Of a stretch of DNA of 33,562 nt, positions 10,449 to 19,889 are shown in pieces (position 1 is the first letter of the stretch; each line of letters starts with the position of its first letter). Source of the DNA: Chara braunii (Eukaryota; Streptophyta; Charophyceae; Charales; Characeae). The notes under the pieces were generated by a model that saw only the letters and a program-made list of their open reading frames with translations, did no database searches and was not told the origin of the DNA. A program made the translations under genes and the position numbers. Where the stretch lies: positions 2,321,442 through 2,355,003 of the forward strand of contig BFEA01000176.1 of the NCBI GenBank assembly GCA_003427395.1, given 5' to 3'.

Positions 10449-11639
10449 TTGAGAATGCAGCAAGCTGATGGAAAGTCAATTCACTTGTTCTGCGGATTAA
10501 ACGTTTCTAAACGATCCATCCATTGATTAAACCGCCCAATCAACCAATCAATCAGTCCACCAATCCATCAATGAAGCGAAGCCATCAAGCAGCTGAATGG
10601 ACAAACAGTTGAATTATCAACAAGGAACACCGAATTCACCCTGACGACTTCTCTCCGTGGTGAAGCATCACACAAGGGGAGATTGGTGGTACAGGCCGAG
10701 GCTCATGCAATCAGACTCGCTTTCTTCTTCACTCCACATACATGCAAACAGGTGGCAAATCATGCTGGCGCTGTGCGCCCACACAAAGCTCAGAGATACT
10801 CAAGTCGAGAACACAGTTTAGTTACAACTATGTGCCCAACTGGCTTTGGCGCCTGGGCCCACACATCCTTTGTCCAACTCTGTGACCACACACTGTTCGC
10901 ACACACTTGTCTCTGGATCACCCTGGATATCCCGCGCACACAACTCTGCACGAAGCACACACACACACACACACTGAACTCTCCTCTCTAAACTGCAGTG
11001 GCTATGGCCGCTCTACTGCTACTGGCTATGGACGAACTATCCCTCTCTTTAGCCCACTTCAACCTCGGGCTTCTGCAGACCACCTCGCACAAGACGCCTG
11101 GGCAGCGCTTCCGCATGGCTCACACAGGAATGCATGAATGGCTGCATGCTGCCTCTTGATTTGTTCTTCTGTAAGTCGCTGGTCTGCCCTTTCCACCGGG
11201 CCCATGGTGCACACAGTCCCCCATGATACTTGCTGACTGGACGAAGTGAGACCGGGACTGGGTACCGCTGACTAAGCGGGGTTGGACTCACCACCTGCCC
11301 ACTTGCCTCTGGCCTGCTGTGAGAAACTTGAGAAGAAAACTTGAAAGGCCACTTCCAGACCTTCCGGAAGTCTGTGGACTTGGCCTTTCGGGACTGTAGC
11401 AGCTACAACCTTGACTACAACCTTGACCTTTCAGAATTACTACAGCTACGGTCACTTTACAACTATGACCCCCACTCGACAGACCTACAGATCGAACCCC
11501 TACAACTACACAGTCCTACAACAGACAACAGTCAATTACCAAAACGGAGGTCGCGGGCTCAAACACACAGGGGTCTACTCGATACTGTACACAGGTGTAG
11601 GTAAGGTCTAGGGATCGAACCCTCGGATCTGCATCTGCT
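10449..11639. other. Intergenic DNA, no gene recognised
   Basis: Contains an AATC-rich patch (10515-10570), a CA-rich patch near 10958-10975 and CTACAACY words at 11400-11520. A tRNA B-box-like GGTTCGATCCC occurs on the - strand at about 11609-11620, without a convincing A box. Confidence 0.45.
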
Positions 11640-11654
11640 TCTGCAAAGGTGAAA

Positions 11655-11736
11655 ACCGTTTCACTCATCTCCATCACCATCCGATGTCCTGCCTCTCTTC
11701 AGGACGCTCATCAGCCAAACCAGATACTTTGTGACA
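11655..11736 (-). ncRNA. Possible decayed hammerhead-like sequence
   Basis: On the - strand GTATC is followed by GGCTGATGAGC, then a perfect six-base hairpin (GTCCTG, 8-base loop, CAGGAC) and, about 20 bases further, GTGAAACGG. The order of GTA, CTGATGA, a stem II-like hairpin and GAAAC resembles a hammerhead. The bases after the hairpin and the stem III pairing do not fit without a large insertion, so this is only a lead. Confidence 0.2.
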
Positions 11737-12102
11737 GTTCGAAGAAGGACCGGACCATGAACGGTCGTAAAGAAGGCGCAGATGGACTTTTCCAGCATGT
11801 TGGTTAGACTGTTGTAACAGCTATCCTACATTACAGAAACAAAGGAAAAGAGAGGGGGGGAAAAAAAACAAAAGCAGACGCAAGAGAACAAATGGAACTG
11901 CAAATATGAAACTCTGGAGCCCTACAAAGGAAGCCCATTCATGCAGGTAATCTTTACCAGTCATCGTTCTGAAGAATATGACCTCAAAAAATCTCAATCT
12001 GTGCTCACTTGCAGTTATTCAACTTCAATAAGAAAAACGAGGTGCAGTAAACCATGTTTCCACTCTGGAACCTCGAGCCTCTCCAAGCCCAATTGGTCTC
12101 AA

Positions 12103-12105
<3 letters not shown>

Positions 12106-12153
<48 letters not shown>
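12106..12153 (+). repeat. (CT)n microsatellite
   Basis: A pure CT dinucleotide run of about 48 bases, located some 50 bases from the third hammerhead-like core. Confidence 0.97.
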
Positions 12154-12157
<4 letters not shown>

Positions 12158-12205
12158 TGTTTGTCATATTCGCTATGCAGTCAAGAAAAGCATGACTGTG
12201 CCAAA

Positions 12206-12262
12206 CAGACTGTTTCGTCGGACTTTCACCGGCTCATGAGGAGGTTGAACCCCAACAGTCTG
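12206..12262 (-). ncRNA. Hammerhead ribozyme-like core, copy 3
   Basis: Read on the - strand: CAGACTG, UU, stem I of GGGG/CCTC closed by TTCAA, CTCATGA (core box, 12240-12234), a stem II hairpin, CCGACGAAAC, then AGTCTG. Stem III is seven perfect pairs. Relative to copies 1 and 2, one stem III pair has changed on both sides (T-A to C-G), a compensatory change. This copy has an allowed UH position and a complete stem I, but the invariant CUGAUGA reads CUCAUGA, which should abolish cleavage. Confidence 0.6.
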
Positions 12263-12396
12263 CCCAGGATGCATTTGACTGATAGATAAGGACTCACCAC
12301 GTCCTGGACTTAGCGATACACCTGAGAGAGAAACGTGGTCAACTTGACTCACACCAACCCTGCAATCCTAGCAGACCGTCGGTCCAAACCCCTGAC

Positions 12397-12402
12397 TGTG
12401 TG

Positions 12403-12455
<53 letters not shown>
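12397..12455 (+). repeat. (GT)n microsatellite
   Basis: An almost pure TG dinucleotide run of about 59 bases with one GC interruption near the start. Confidence 0.97.
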
Positions 12456-12457
<2 letters not shown>

Positions 12458-12675
12458 TTAAGTATATTGTAAACCCCAGTTGTCAGCTCCACACCAAGAC
12501 ATGGTTTTCCCCAGGGACTAGACTCAACATGACCTCCCGAAGATGCATTCCAACGCCTCGCAGTCAAGTGCACTTACAAGCAAAGGACGCCCAGTGTCCA
12601 CAAAATAGATACTAACGATACAATGGCTGGAAGGCAGACAACGTGCAAGCACACCACCAGACAAACTAAAAAAAA

Positions 12676-13552
12676 NNNNNNNNNNNNNNNNNNNNNNNNN
12701 NNNNNNNNNNNNNNNNNNNNNNNNNNNNNNNNNNNNNNNNNNNNNNNNNNNNNNNNNNNNNNNNNNNNNNNNNNNNNNNNNNNNNNNNNNNNNNNNNNNN
12801 NNNNNNNNNNNNNNNNNNNNNNNNNNNNNNNNNNNNNNNNNNNNNNNNNNNNNNNNNNNNNNNNNNNNNNNNNNNNNNNNNNNNNNNNNNNNNNNNNNNN
12901 NNNNNNNNNNNNNNNNNNNNNNNNNNNNNNNNNNNNNNNNNNNNNNNNNNNNNNNNNNNNNNNNNNNNNNNNNNNNNNNNNNNNNNNNNNNNNNNNNNNN
13001 NNNNNNNNNNNNNNNNNNNNNNNNNNNNNNNNNNNNNNNNNNNNNNNNNNNNNNNNNNNNNNNNNNNNNNNNNNNNNNNNNNNNNNNNNNNNNNNNNNNN
13101 NNNNNNNNNNNNNNNNNNNNNNNNNNNNNNNNNNNNNNNNNNNNNNNNNNNNNNNNNNNNNNNNNNNNNNNNNNNNNNNNNNNNNNNNNNNNNNNNNNNN
13201 NNNNNNNNNNNNNNNNNNNNNNNNNNNNNNNNNNNNNNNNNNNNNNNNNNNNNNNNNNNNNNNNNNNNNNNNNNNNNNNNNNNNNNNNNNNNNNNNNNNN
13301 NNNNNNNNNNNNNNNNNNNNNNNNNNNNNNNNNNNNNNNNNNNNNNNNNNNNNNNNNNNNNNNNNNNNNNNNNNNNNNNNNNNNNNNNNNNNNNNNNNNN
13401 NNNNNNNNNNNNNNNNNNNNNNNNNNNNNNNNNNNNNNNNNNNNNNNNNNNNNNNNNNNNNNNNNNNNNNNNNNNNNNNNNNNNNNNNNNNNNNNNNNNN
13501 NNNNNNNNNNNNNNNNNNNNNNNNNNNNNNNNNNNNNNNNNNNNNNNNNNNN
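12676..13552. other. Assembly gap (N run)
   Basis: 877 consecutive N. Open frames crossing it are artefacts. Confidence 1.
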
Positions 13553-14418
13553 CGGCCGTTGTAGATTTTCACCACAACAGCCCCTGTTCCATCCAGACGA
13601 GTAGATCCAAAATGGTAGCAGCTTTGCGTCTATTGCAGACAATGAAGCACACTTGAGACAGTTTTACCTCTATAGTAAGCAACATGGAGCATACTTCATC
13701 CGTTACATCCCTTTCTTGACTATCTCTACTTCTGCTTTCTTTGGGCTACCCCTTTTGTTTGTTCTTGCGGCTTTTCATTTGCTTGTGCCTCTCACGTACG
13801 AGGCTGGCCACGTTGACTGTGATTTAGCCCCACTGTGTGTGTGCACGTGCCCCACTGTGTGCGTGTACAGGCGAGCGTTGGTGTGTGCAAGTATGTCCCC
13901 TTTTTCCTTTCATTGCGACTGTGGAGTAGAGCCTGAATGCCACTGAAGCTCAGTATCTTTACTCAAGAACACAGTGGACTCCATATCATCAGCGTTGAAC
14001 TTGCGGTAGGTTGCCCAAAGGATCGCTGTCCTTCGCATCAGGTGCAGGCTTTGCTGTAGGCCACTTGGCAGCGACGAGGTGCGCAAGGACAACTGCAAAA
14101 CCACCACCAGTGAAAGCAGAGTAAGACAGATAGGTCAGTCCTCACAGGCACAGCAACCTGACCAGAAGAAAAACATATCAGGGCATACTCAGACTGCCAT
14201 TTTTTACTTGTCTCTGCCAGTGAAAGCAGAGTAAAGACAGATAGGTCAGATACGTTCAGGTACAGCTGTAATTGCAGTCAGAATCTGTCAGATGCATTTA
14301 GGAAAGTAGCAGTGCAAGTATGCCCAACAGCTACGGAAAGGCAAAGGGATACAAAGCACTTTACAGGAGGGCAGATAAGTCAATCCTGACAGTTTTGGTT
14401 TTGTTTTTCGGGGGGGGG
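13553..14418. other. Intergenic DNA with a short direct repeat
   Basis: The block CCAGTGAAAGCAGAGTAA, then GACAGATAGGTCAG occurs at about 14107-14137 and 14217-14249. A run of ten or more G sits at 14410-14420, just past the 3' end of the U6-like sequence. No protein gene is supported. Confidence 0.55.
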
Positions 14419-14461
14419 GGACCATTTCTCGATGTATGTGTGTCATCCTTGCCTAGGGGCC

Positions 14462-14493
<32 letters not shown>

Positions 14494-14515
14494 TCGGATG
14501 GATGTCGCGAAGGAC
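14419..14515 (-). ncRNA. U6: U6 snRNA-like sequence, probably a pseudogene
   Basis: U6 RNA forms the catalytic centre of the spliceosome and is made by RNA polymerase III. On the - strand this reads GTCCTTCGCGACATCC, then CCGATAAAATTGGAACGATA, CAGAGAAGATTAGCATGGCC, a CCTAGGCAAGGATGACACAC block and GAAATGGTCC, following U6 in order. The ACAGAGA box and the AGC of the U2-pairing region are intact. Departures: the CGC of the usual CCTGCGCAAGG is altered, there are extra bases after the 5' stem, and the 3' end runs into about ten C and then GAAAAAC instead of a U-rich tail. No terminator T run and no clear TATA box or upstream element is seen. Homology is near certain; function is doubtful. Confidence 0.88.
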
Positions 14516-14890
14516 AGTCAATGCTGACAATTAAAACAATTGCAGCACCAAATGCAAGGAAAATGCGCGAGAGCGATAGATGGCAAAGCCAAATTGCAAT
14601 ATCACATTGAAAACCAGATAGTCGTGTCCCAAGCAGAAAGCAGAATGCACTGAGATACAAGCCAAACAAGAGCAATACAATGAGAACTCAAATGTCAATC
14701 TCAGCCTCTTCTCGCCACCATCAACAATGTATCCAATGTCGCCCTTCTTGATTGCCGCTCAGCGCCCACCCTACCTCTACTCAGAGCCGATGCTAGCCTA
14801 CACTACTACATGCAACCAGGAACCCCTTCCAGCCGAAGATCAATGTACGTGACGAAGTCGCAAGTGTAGACTGCCGCATACACCAGGTAC

Positions 14891-14891
<1 letters not shown>
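14516..14891. other. Intergenic DNA upstream of the U6-like sequence
   Basis: No recognisable polymerase III promoter element was found at the usual distance from the U6-like 5' end. Nothing else was recognised. Confidence 0.5.

Positions 14892-14965
<74 letters not shown>
14892..14965 (+). repeat. (CT)n microsatellite
   Basis: A pure CT run of about 74 bases. Confidence 0.97.
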
Positions 14966-14967
<2 letters not shown>

Positions 14968-15679
14968 CCACCTCTTTCCCACCTTGTGTGCCTCCTACCC
15001 GAAGACCACCATCACCACCAGGACCACCACCAGCATTGCCGCGAGCAGGCCGGGCTATGGCCTATCGCACCCGCTGCTACAGCAGCGCCCTACACCACCA
15101 TGCCCCCGTGTGCGCCCTTCTGGCGAGCTCCCAGGCAGCCAGCTCGCACTGTGATCCAACAGCGTGGACGCAAGGTTGCAAACATCCAGAATGAACCTCC
15201 CAGGACCCAGCACTTTCCTATATGGAAAGTGCACCACTGTGTTGCCCTGTTTTGGGGCTGGAGGCTGAGTTCCCAGAAGCCCGGCTTCGGGTCAGAGTGT
15301 CTGCGTCCAGGCCCAAGCAGCCCAACTGTGTGATGTGGCCACCGTCACTTGCTGCTTTCTGATTGGCCGAAAGGCCTGGAGCCACGTCACTGCCTGAAAG
15401 AGCCCAGAGGGCCTGCAATGTCATGGTCACGCTTGCGCTGCCTTGTAACCACCTGGATCGGGGTAACTGTCTGGCACCCCCAAGTGCAGAAATGACAAAA
15501 ATTAAGGCCTCAAGTTGTAATGCAGGACCGCCTTCACTTAGGGCAAGCACGTGACTTGATTGGGGCCCCGATAGTGTTGGGCCTAGTGGCTCTGCGAGGG
15601 CTCATTCCGCGCACAAAATTCTCTCTCTCGAAATTCAAATTTACTTTCCTTAAACCGTGGCAAATTCCTGGCGACTGCC
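14966..15679. other. Intergenic DNA, GC-moderate
   Basis: Short overlapping frames on both strands, with no domain and no repeat partner recognised in the window. Confidence 0.45.
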
Positions 15680-15936
15680 ACCAGGTCTAGCTCAGTTGGT
15701 ACACCCAATGCACTCTTGAAATACAGACCGAATTTCGAACCCAGATGTTTTGTTTTTTCTTTTTTTTTGTCCTTTTTTTGGGGGGTTTGGTGTAACACTA
15801 TTTCTTTTTTTATGAGTCGGAAAGCAGGATCCAGATGTAATTAGATGAACAGAAGAAAATAATTCTGAATTACCTGGGGCCAGTCAGTTCAATGATGATA
15901 TCTAGAGGCTGTCGCCCTTTTCCTAAAAAAAAAAAC
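15680..15936 (+). mobile_element. tRNA-derived SINE, copy 1, with an internal insertion
   Basis: Polymerase III box A-like TAGCTCAGTTGG lies at 15688-15699 and box B-like TTTCGAACCC at 15733-15742, tRNA spacing apart. The 3' part (CAGTCAGTTCAATGATGATATC, then GTCGCCCTTTTCCT and A11) matches copy 2 at about 17190-17236. The body is interrupted by about 82 T-rich bases between two copies of CCAGATGT (15741-15748 and 15831-15838). Copy 2 has a single CCAGATGT there, so this looks like a later insertion with a target duplication. SINEs use LINE machinery; no LINE reverse transcriptase is visible here. Confidence 0.75.
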
Positions 15937-16764
15937 TGGCCAGTGTCTTCCCTGATTCTCACAACGAATAAAAGACCAAAGAAAAAGGCGAAGAAGAAAG
16001 AGGAAAAAATTGGAGACAACGAGGAGGCCACAAGAGCGGAAAGAGGAGGATAGTGTGGAAGAAAGAAGGCAGACGGAGGGAGGAGAGGAGTGGGGGGGAA
16101 GGCCGTAGGCAGGGGAGCAGAGGGGGGTGATGCAGAAAAGGTGAGGACATCAAGCAGGGAAGACCCGTTCGAAATACGCCATATACATACATCCTGGAAA
16201 GTCCTAGTACGACTATGCCCTAAGCTTCTGATCCGACAGTGCCTAAGTTAGGTAATTTTGGTGAAAAAGTCGAACCCCATCACTTTTTGAGGGCTGAGGG
16301 TGCGGCGCTTTGCTAGGGGTACGTTTTCAGGTTATGTGTACATGGCGCGTAGTCCGTGATGAACGGTCCAAAGACACTACATAAAATGGAAAGCTCAAGG
16401 ACCCCTACCCCTACCTAGAAAGTTGAAGTGAAAATGTGTTGGCCTTTTCTATGTCCACCCTTCCTCAGCAGGTACGTCTCTGTCCCCCACATCCGGAGGC
16501 CAACCCATACGGAGGACCACAGGAACACTCGACTTCATAGAAGCCCAAAGAAACCCGCCGCGGTAGTTGGGAAAGACCCACCGAACCCGGCTCTGTGGGG
16601 TCCCAGTTTGCTTTTCCGCCCCGTCCGACCCGTTGCCTTCTTCTTAGGGACTTTCTTGTTTTTTTCTCTTTTTATGTAATGTCGGATCAGCACCTAAGAC
16701 AGGATCAGGACGAGACAAGAGGGGGAGGAAGCAGGAAGGATGGCAAAGGGGCGGAAAAACTGGG
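15937..16764. other. Intergenic DNA, purine-rich then mixed
   Basis: A GA-rich tract covers about 15960-16140. No gene, RNA or repeat partner was recognised. Confidence 0.5.
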
Positions 16765-16875
16765 CTACCATCTTCACCCGAATAGAACGCCCGGTAATTA
16801 TATTTGTATCTAGACTGAAAGTTGCCCCAAATACAGCTACAATGACAGCGCGTTCTATTGGGGTGAAGATCCTAG
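16765..16875. repeat. Long imperfect hairpin HP1
   Basis: ATCTTCACCC then GAATAGAACGC at 16770-16790 is answered by GCGTTCTATT then GGGGTGAAGAT ending at 16870, with weaker pairing continuing inward through ATTATATTTGTAT. The arms are about 40 bases with a short loop. The + and - readings resemble hairpin HP2 at 16948-17059, so both belong to one foldback family. A MITE-like element or a small-RNA precursor would look like this. Confidence 0.7.
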
Positions 16876-16947
16876 TTCGAGTAGAGAGAGGAAGTGACAA
16901 AGTTCAGGGAAACGGAGGAGGAGAAACTGGACAAGTCGCCAAGAAGC

Positions 16948-17059
16948 CTACAGTCTTCCCCCAAAAACAACGTACGGTCATTATAGCTGAATTTGGTGCA
17001 TCTTTCGATCTAAATTCAGCTTGTAATGACCGTACGTTGTATTCAGGGGAAGACTGTAG
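16948..17059. repeat. Long near-perfect hairpin HP2
   Basis: The 5' arm (16948-16994) runs CTACAGTCTTCCCC, then ACAACGTACGGTCATTA and AGCTGAATTT. The 3' arm (17012-17059) is its near-exact reverse complement, with only a few mismatches over about 48 bases and a 17-base loop. It shares TCTTC-CCC, AACG, GTCATT and TAGCTG positions with HP1. The 3' arm overlaps the start of SINE copy 2. Confidence 0.85.
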
Positions 17060-17236
17060 CTCAGTTGGTACACCAATGACCTGTTGAAATACAGACATGA
17101 GTTCTAATCCAGATGTAACCACAGTGAGCAAGATAATCATCTTGAATTACGAAAAGTGAAATAATACTAATCGGCGACATTCCAATAATGACGGCCCGGT
17201 CAGTTCAATGATGATATCAAAAGACCGTCACCCTTC
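17050..17236 (+). mobile_element. tRNA-derived SINE, copy 2
   Basis: Box A-like TAGCTCAGTTGG lies at 17057-17068 and box B-like GTTCTAATCC at 17101-17110. The next bases, AGATGTAA, and the 3' segment GGTCAGTTCAATGATGATAT, then GACCGTCACCCTT match copy 1. It lacks the T-rich insertion of copy 1. The A tail is replaced by the start of a 55-bp tandem duplication. Confidence 0.75.
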
Positions 17237-17343
17237 AATTAAGGGATGGGCCCCACTGCCGGCGGAAAGTTTTGGAAGAGTTTTTTTCTTCAATTAAGGG
17301 ATGGACCCCACTGCCAGCAGAAAGTTTTGGAAGAGTTTTTTGA
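17234..17343 (+). repeat. Tandem duplication, 55-bp period
   Basis: TTCAATTAAGGGATGG, CCCCACTGCC and GAAAGTTTTGGAAGAGTTTT occur twice, starting at 17234 and 17289. The pair lies between SINE copy 2 and the retrotransposon. Confidence 0.93.
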
Positions 17344-17387
17344 GACTCCACTGCGTGCGGGAAATTTGGGCAAACTACTGCGTTGTT

Positions 17388-17392
17388 GTTTC
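17388..17392. repeat. Target-site duplication, left copy (GTTTC)
   Basis: Five bases next to the left LTR, identical to 26144-26148 next to the right LTR. A 5-bp duplication is usual for Ty3/gypsy integrases. Confidence 0.92.
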
Positions 17393-18416
17393 TGCAATGA
17401 ACCCAGATCGTGAAGATAGTCATCAACAATGCAAGCCCAGAATGTCAACCGGCAGATGATTACCAATAGTCAAAATCGTGTCCAGACAGAATGAGATGAG
17501 ATAATCATACACAGACGAAGAGAGAAAAGAGAGATTAGACAAACGAGAGGAAATAAATACAAGGCCCACTCCTGCTTCGGGCTCCCTCCTCGATCACCGC
17601 CTCAATAATAAATAGTCTGAACGAGTATCTTAAGTAACCTCAATGTGCCACGTGGCACGTCTAATCAATCCCTCATCAGTGTTGGAGCAATGCCGACATG
17701 AAGACAACGAGGTACGTATCCACGATCTCTCCACAGTCCCAATCTCCTCCCGAATGACAATAATCAGAACAGCAATACAAGTCACGTAGCTTCGCCTCAT
17801 CAGCAAACAGAAGAACACGTGGCAGCAGCCACATCAGCAATGATACACGTGGCAGCGGCCACATCAGCGACAGCGCATGGCAGCTGCCACATCAGCATGC
17901 CAAGAAGACAGGTGCAAGCCAGCCACCATGCCGGACCAGCAGCGCTTTGCTGAATCACAATGCCAGCGTCGCAGCGTCGAGCCAGCGTTGAAGTCAACGC
18001 GTGAAGTCAGCATCAACGCAAGACAGAATGAATGTCAAAGCCAGGAAGTCGACGCTTATGCAGAGTTGACGCTGGGTCTGGACCTCGGATGCTGCATCCC
18101 TCAACCGTTCAGATCTCAATGCAAACAAGGGCCCAGATTGGTCTAAAACCGAATTCCCTCCGGCCTGGATGCTGTCTCGGTACCTGCGCACAACAAGTGA
18201 GTGTATCCAACCAAGGGCCTGGGTGCGGTACCTTTGACTCTACAGTTGACTTTGACCCTTGAATTTCCTGTGTGCAGCGTTCAGTCACACAGCCATACGC
18301 GACAGACTCAGGCCTGGGCGTGTCTTGGTCACACAGCCCAACACAGACCAACTCAGGTCTGCGTTGCCTGGGGCTGAGTTATGGGCCCCAGGCTACTTGT
18401 AAACAGGGTTACTACA
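17393..18416 (-). repeat. 3' LTR of the chromovirus
   Basis: 1024 bp; on the + strand it starts TGCAATGAACCCAGATCGTG and ends GGGTTACTACA. It matches 25035-26143 along its length apart from substitutions and the extra 95 bp there. It contains tandem CACGTGGCAGC and GCCACATCAGC blocks at 17816-17898, upstream of a TATA-like stretch in the sense direction. Confidence 0.96.
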
Positions 18417-18429
18417 TTCTTGCCGGCCC
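18417..18429 (-). other. Candidate polypurine tract (weak)
   Basis: Immediately before the 3' LTR in the sense direction lies GGGCCGGCAAGAA. The position is right for priming plus-strand DNA, but two pyrimidine pairs interrupt the purines. Confidence 0.4.
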
Positions 18430-18521
18430 ATTTTCGAGTTCCACCGCAGAAATATTTAAGACTTTAACCCTCGTTCATAAGCAGCGACAATATCAGAAGC
18501 AGTTTCAAGTAGTTCTCATTT

Positions 18522-19880
18522 ACTAAACCATTTGTCCTCAGATGGTGCTTGAGACTTAAAACGTACCTTGAACTGCTTCTAAGGTCGTCCGCGTCCTCCT
18601 GTTGAAAAGTAACCATGCTCTATGATTCTGTCTACCTCATATCTGCCTTCCATAAATGGCGGAATCATAGAGGGTCTGTTTGGAAATTCATTCTCTTCTA
18701 CATAGGGCAACAGTTTAGACGCATGAAAAACAGAATAAGTTATGAGATGAGAAGGGATGTCAATTCGATAAGAAGGTCCCTCTTCATCTCCTATTACTTT
18801 GAGAACTTCCCAGGGTCCAAAATAAACAGGCAGAAGTTTCTGAGACACATCTTCTTCTAAGGAAAACTCTTTGGACTTTACCCAGACGAAATCACCTTCC
18901 TTAAATGTAGATGGTCGACGATGTTTATTCGCTTGTTCTATCATATGGTCCTGAGCTTTCTTTAAATTATATTTTACCTTCTTTATGTCTTCTTGGAACA
19001 ACACTGCATACTCTCGTGTCCCTGGAGGTAACCTAAGGAACTGGTCCCGTTTTAACACATCAATGGGATGCCTAGGTTTCCACCCCTTGTACAGTGCATT
19101 TGGTGTAGGACGCGTAGCGGTGTGAACTCTGTTGTTATATGCACTGGCTATTTTAGGTAAGTTCTCATCCCAATCAATCTAATTGGGTCTCACATACATG
19201 CGCAAAAGTTGTTGGCACAATTGATTCATCTGCTCACTTTGTCCATTCGTTTCAGGATGTCATCCTGACGACATGGTCAAAAGGTTACTCTATGCTTCCA
19301 TCAGTTTTTGTCATGGCATACTTGTGAACCTTGCATCACGATCAGACACAATGGAGAGGGGAAACCCATACATCTGAAACTTTTGGATCACAAGTTCAGT
19401 TCTTGCTTCAGTAGGTAAGGGAATAAACATAACATATTTAGAGAAACGATCCACCACAACCATTACTTGACTATTGTCATTACGGCTCTTGGTGAGACTC
19501 ATGAAATCAACTGAGATGGACTCACCTGGTTCACTCGGCATTGGTAATGGTTTCAGAAGACCAAGTGGATTCTCATGTGAAGGTTTGTTTCTCTGACACA
19601 CCAGACAGATACGCACGTAAGTTAGTACGTCGTCCTTTAATCCCTTCCATTAAAATCACTCCCTAACCTCTGCGTAAGTTTTCTTGAATCCAAAATGACC
19701 CTCAGAATCGTGACATTCCCCAATTAACAAACTTTTAATCTCTTCCTTGTGAGGAATGCACAATCTTTGTTCAGTCTGGTCTAACAAGAAAAGCAAACCA
19801 TCGGTTACACGGTAGTTGGGAAGTAGAGTTGGGTCTTTTGCAAGGACATCAATGATAGGCTTCCAGATAGGATCAGTAGC
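18522..19880 (-). pseudogene. Chromovirus integrase and chromodomain region, with stops
   Basis: Integrase joins the cDNA to the target; the chromodomain is thought to direct it to particular chromatin. Visible parts in order: the zinc-binding HHCC region (His pair in ECHDSEGHFG near 19710, CLVCQRN near 19605), the first catalytic Asp in ISVDFM, the second in SDRDARF, the catalytic Glu in HPETNGQSEQMN near 19235, then a GPWEVL SH3-like tail and YEVDRIIEHGYF, the start of a chromodomain. All lie in one frame, broken by TGA at 19311-19313, more stops shortly after, a TAG before IDWDENLPKIA, and a TAG at 18579-18581 inside the chromodomain. Past that stop the same frame still encodes chromodomain-like residues. 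Catalytic residues are retained, but no full-length product can be made. Confidence 0.9.
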
Positions 19881-19889
19881 ATATCCTTG

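Noticed and set aside
11600-11640. GGTTCGATCCC on the - strand as a tRNA gene
   Set aside because: No matching box A, acceptor stem or anticodon arm is visible.
12524-13642. Long open frames across the N run
   Set aside because: They consist mostly of unknown residues from the 877-base gap.
15688-15750. SINE head as a functional tRNA gene
   Set aside because: It has boxes A and B, but no closing acceptor stem, and the same head plus tail occurs at 17057, which fits a SINE.
17640-17830. CTGATGAG words on the - strand in the LTR, checked as hammerhead cores
   Set aside because: No GAAAC box or pairing arms at suitable distance in either LTR.
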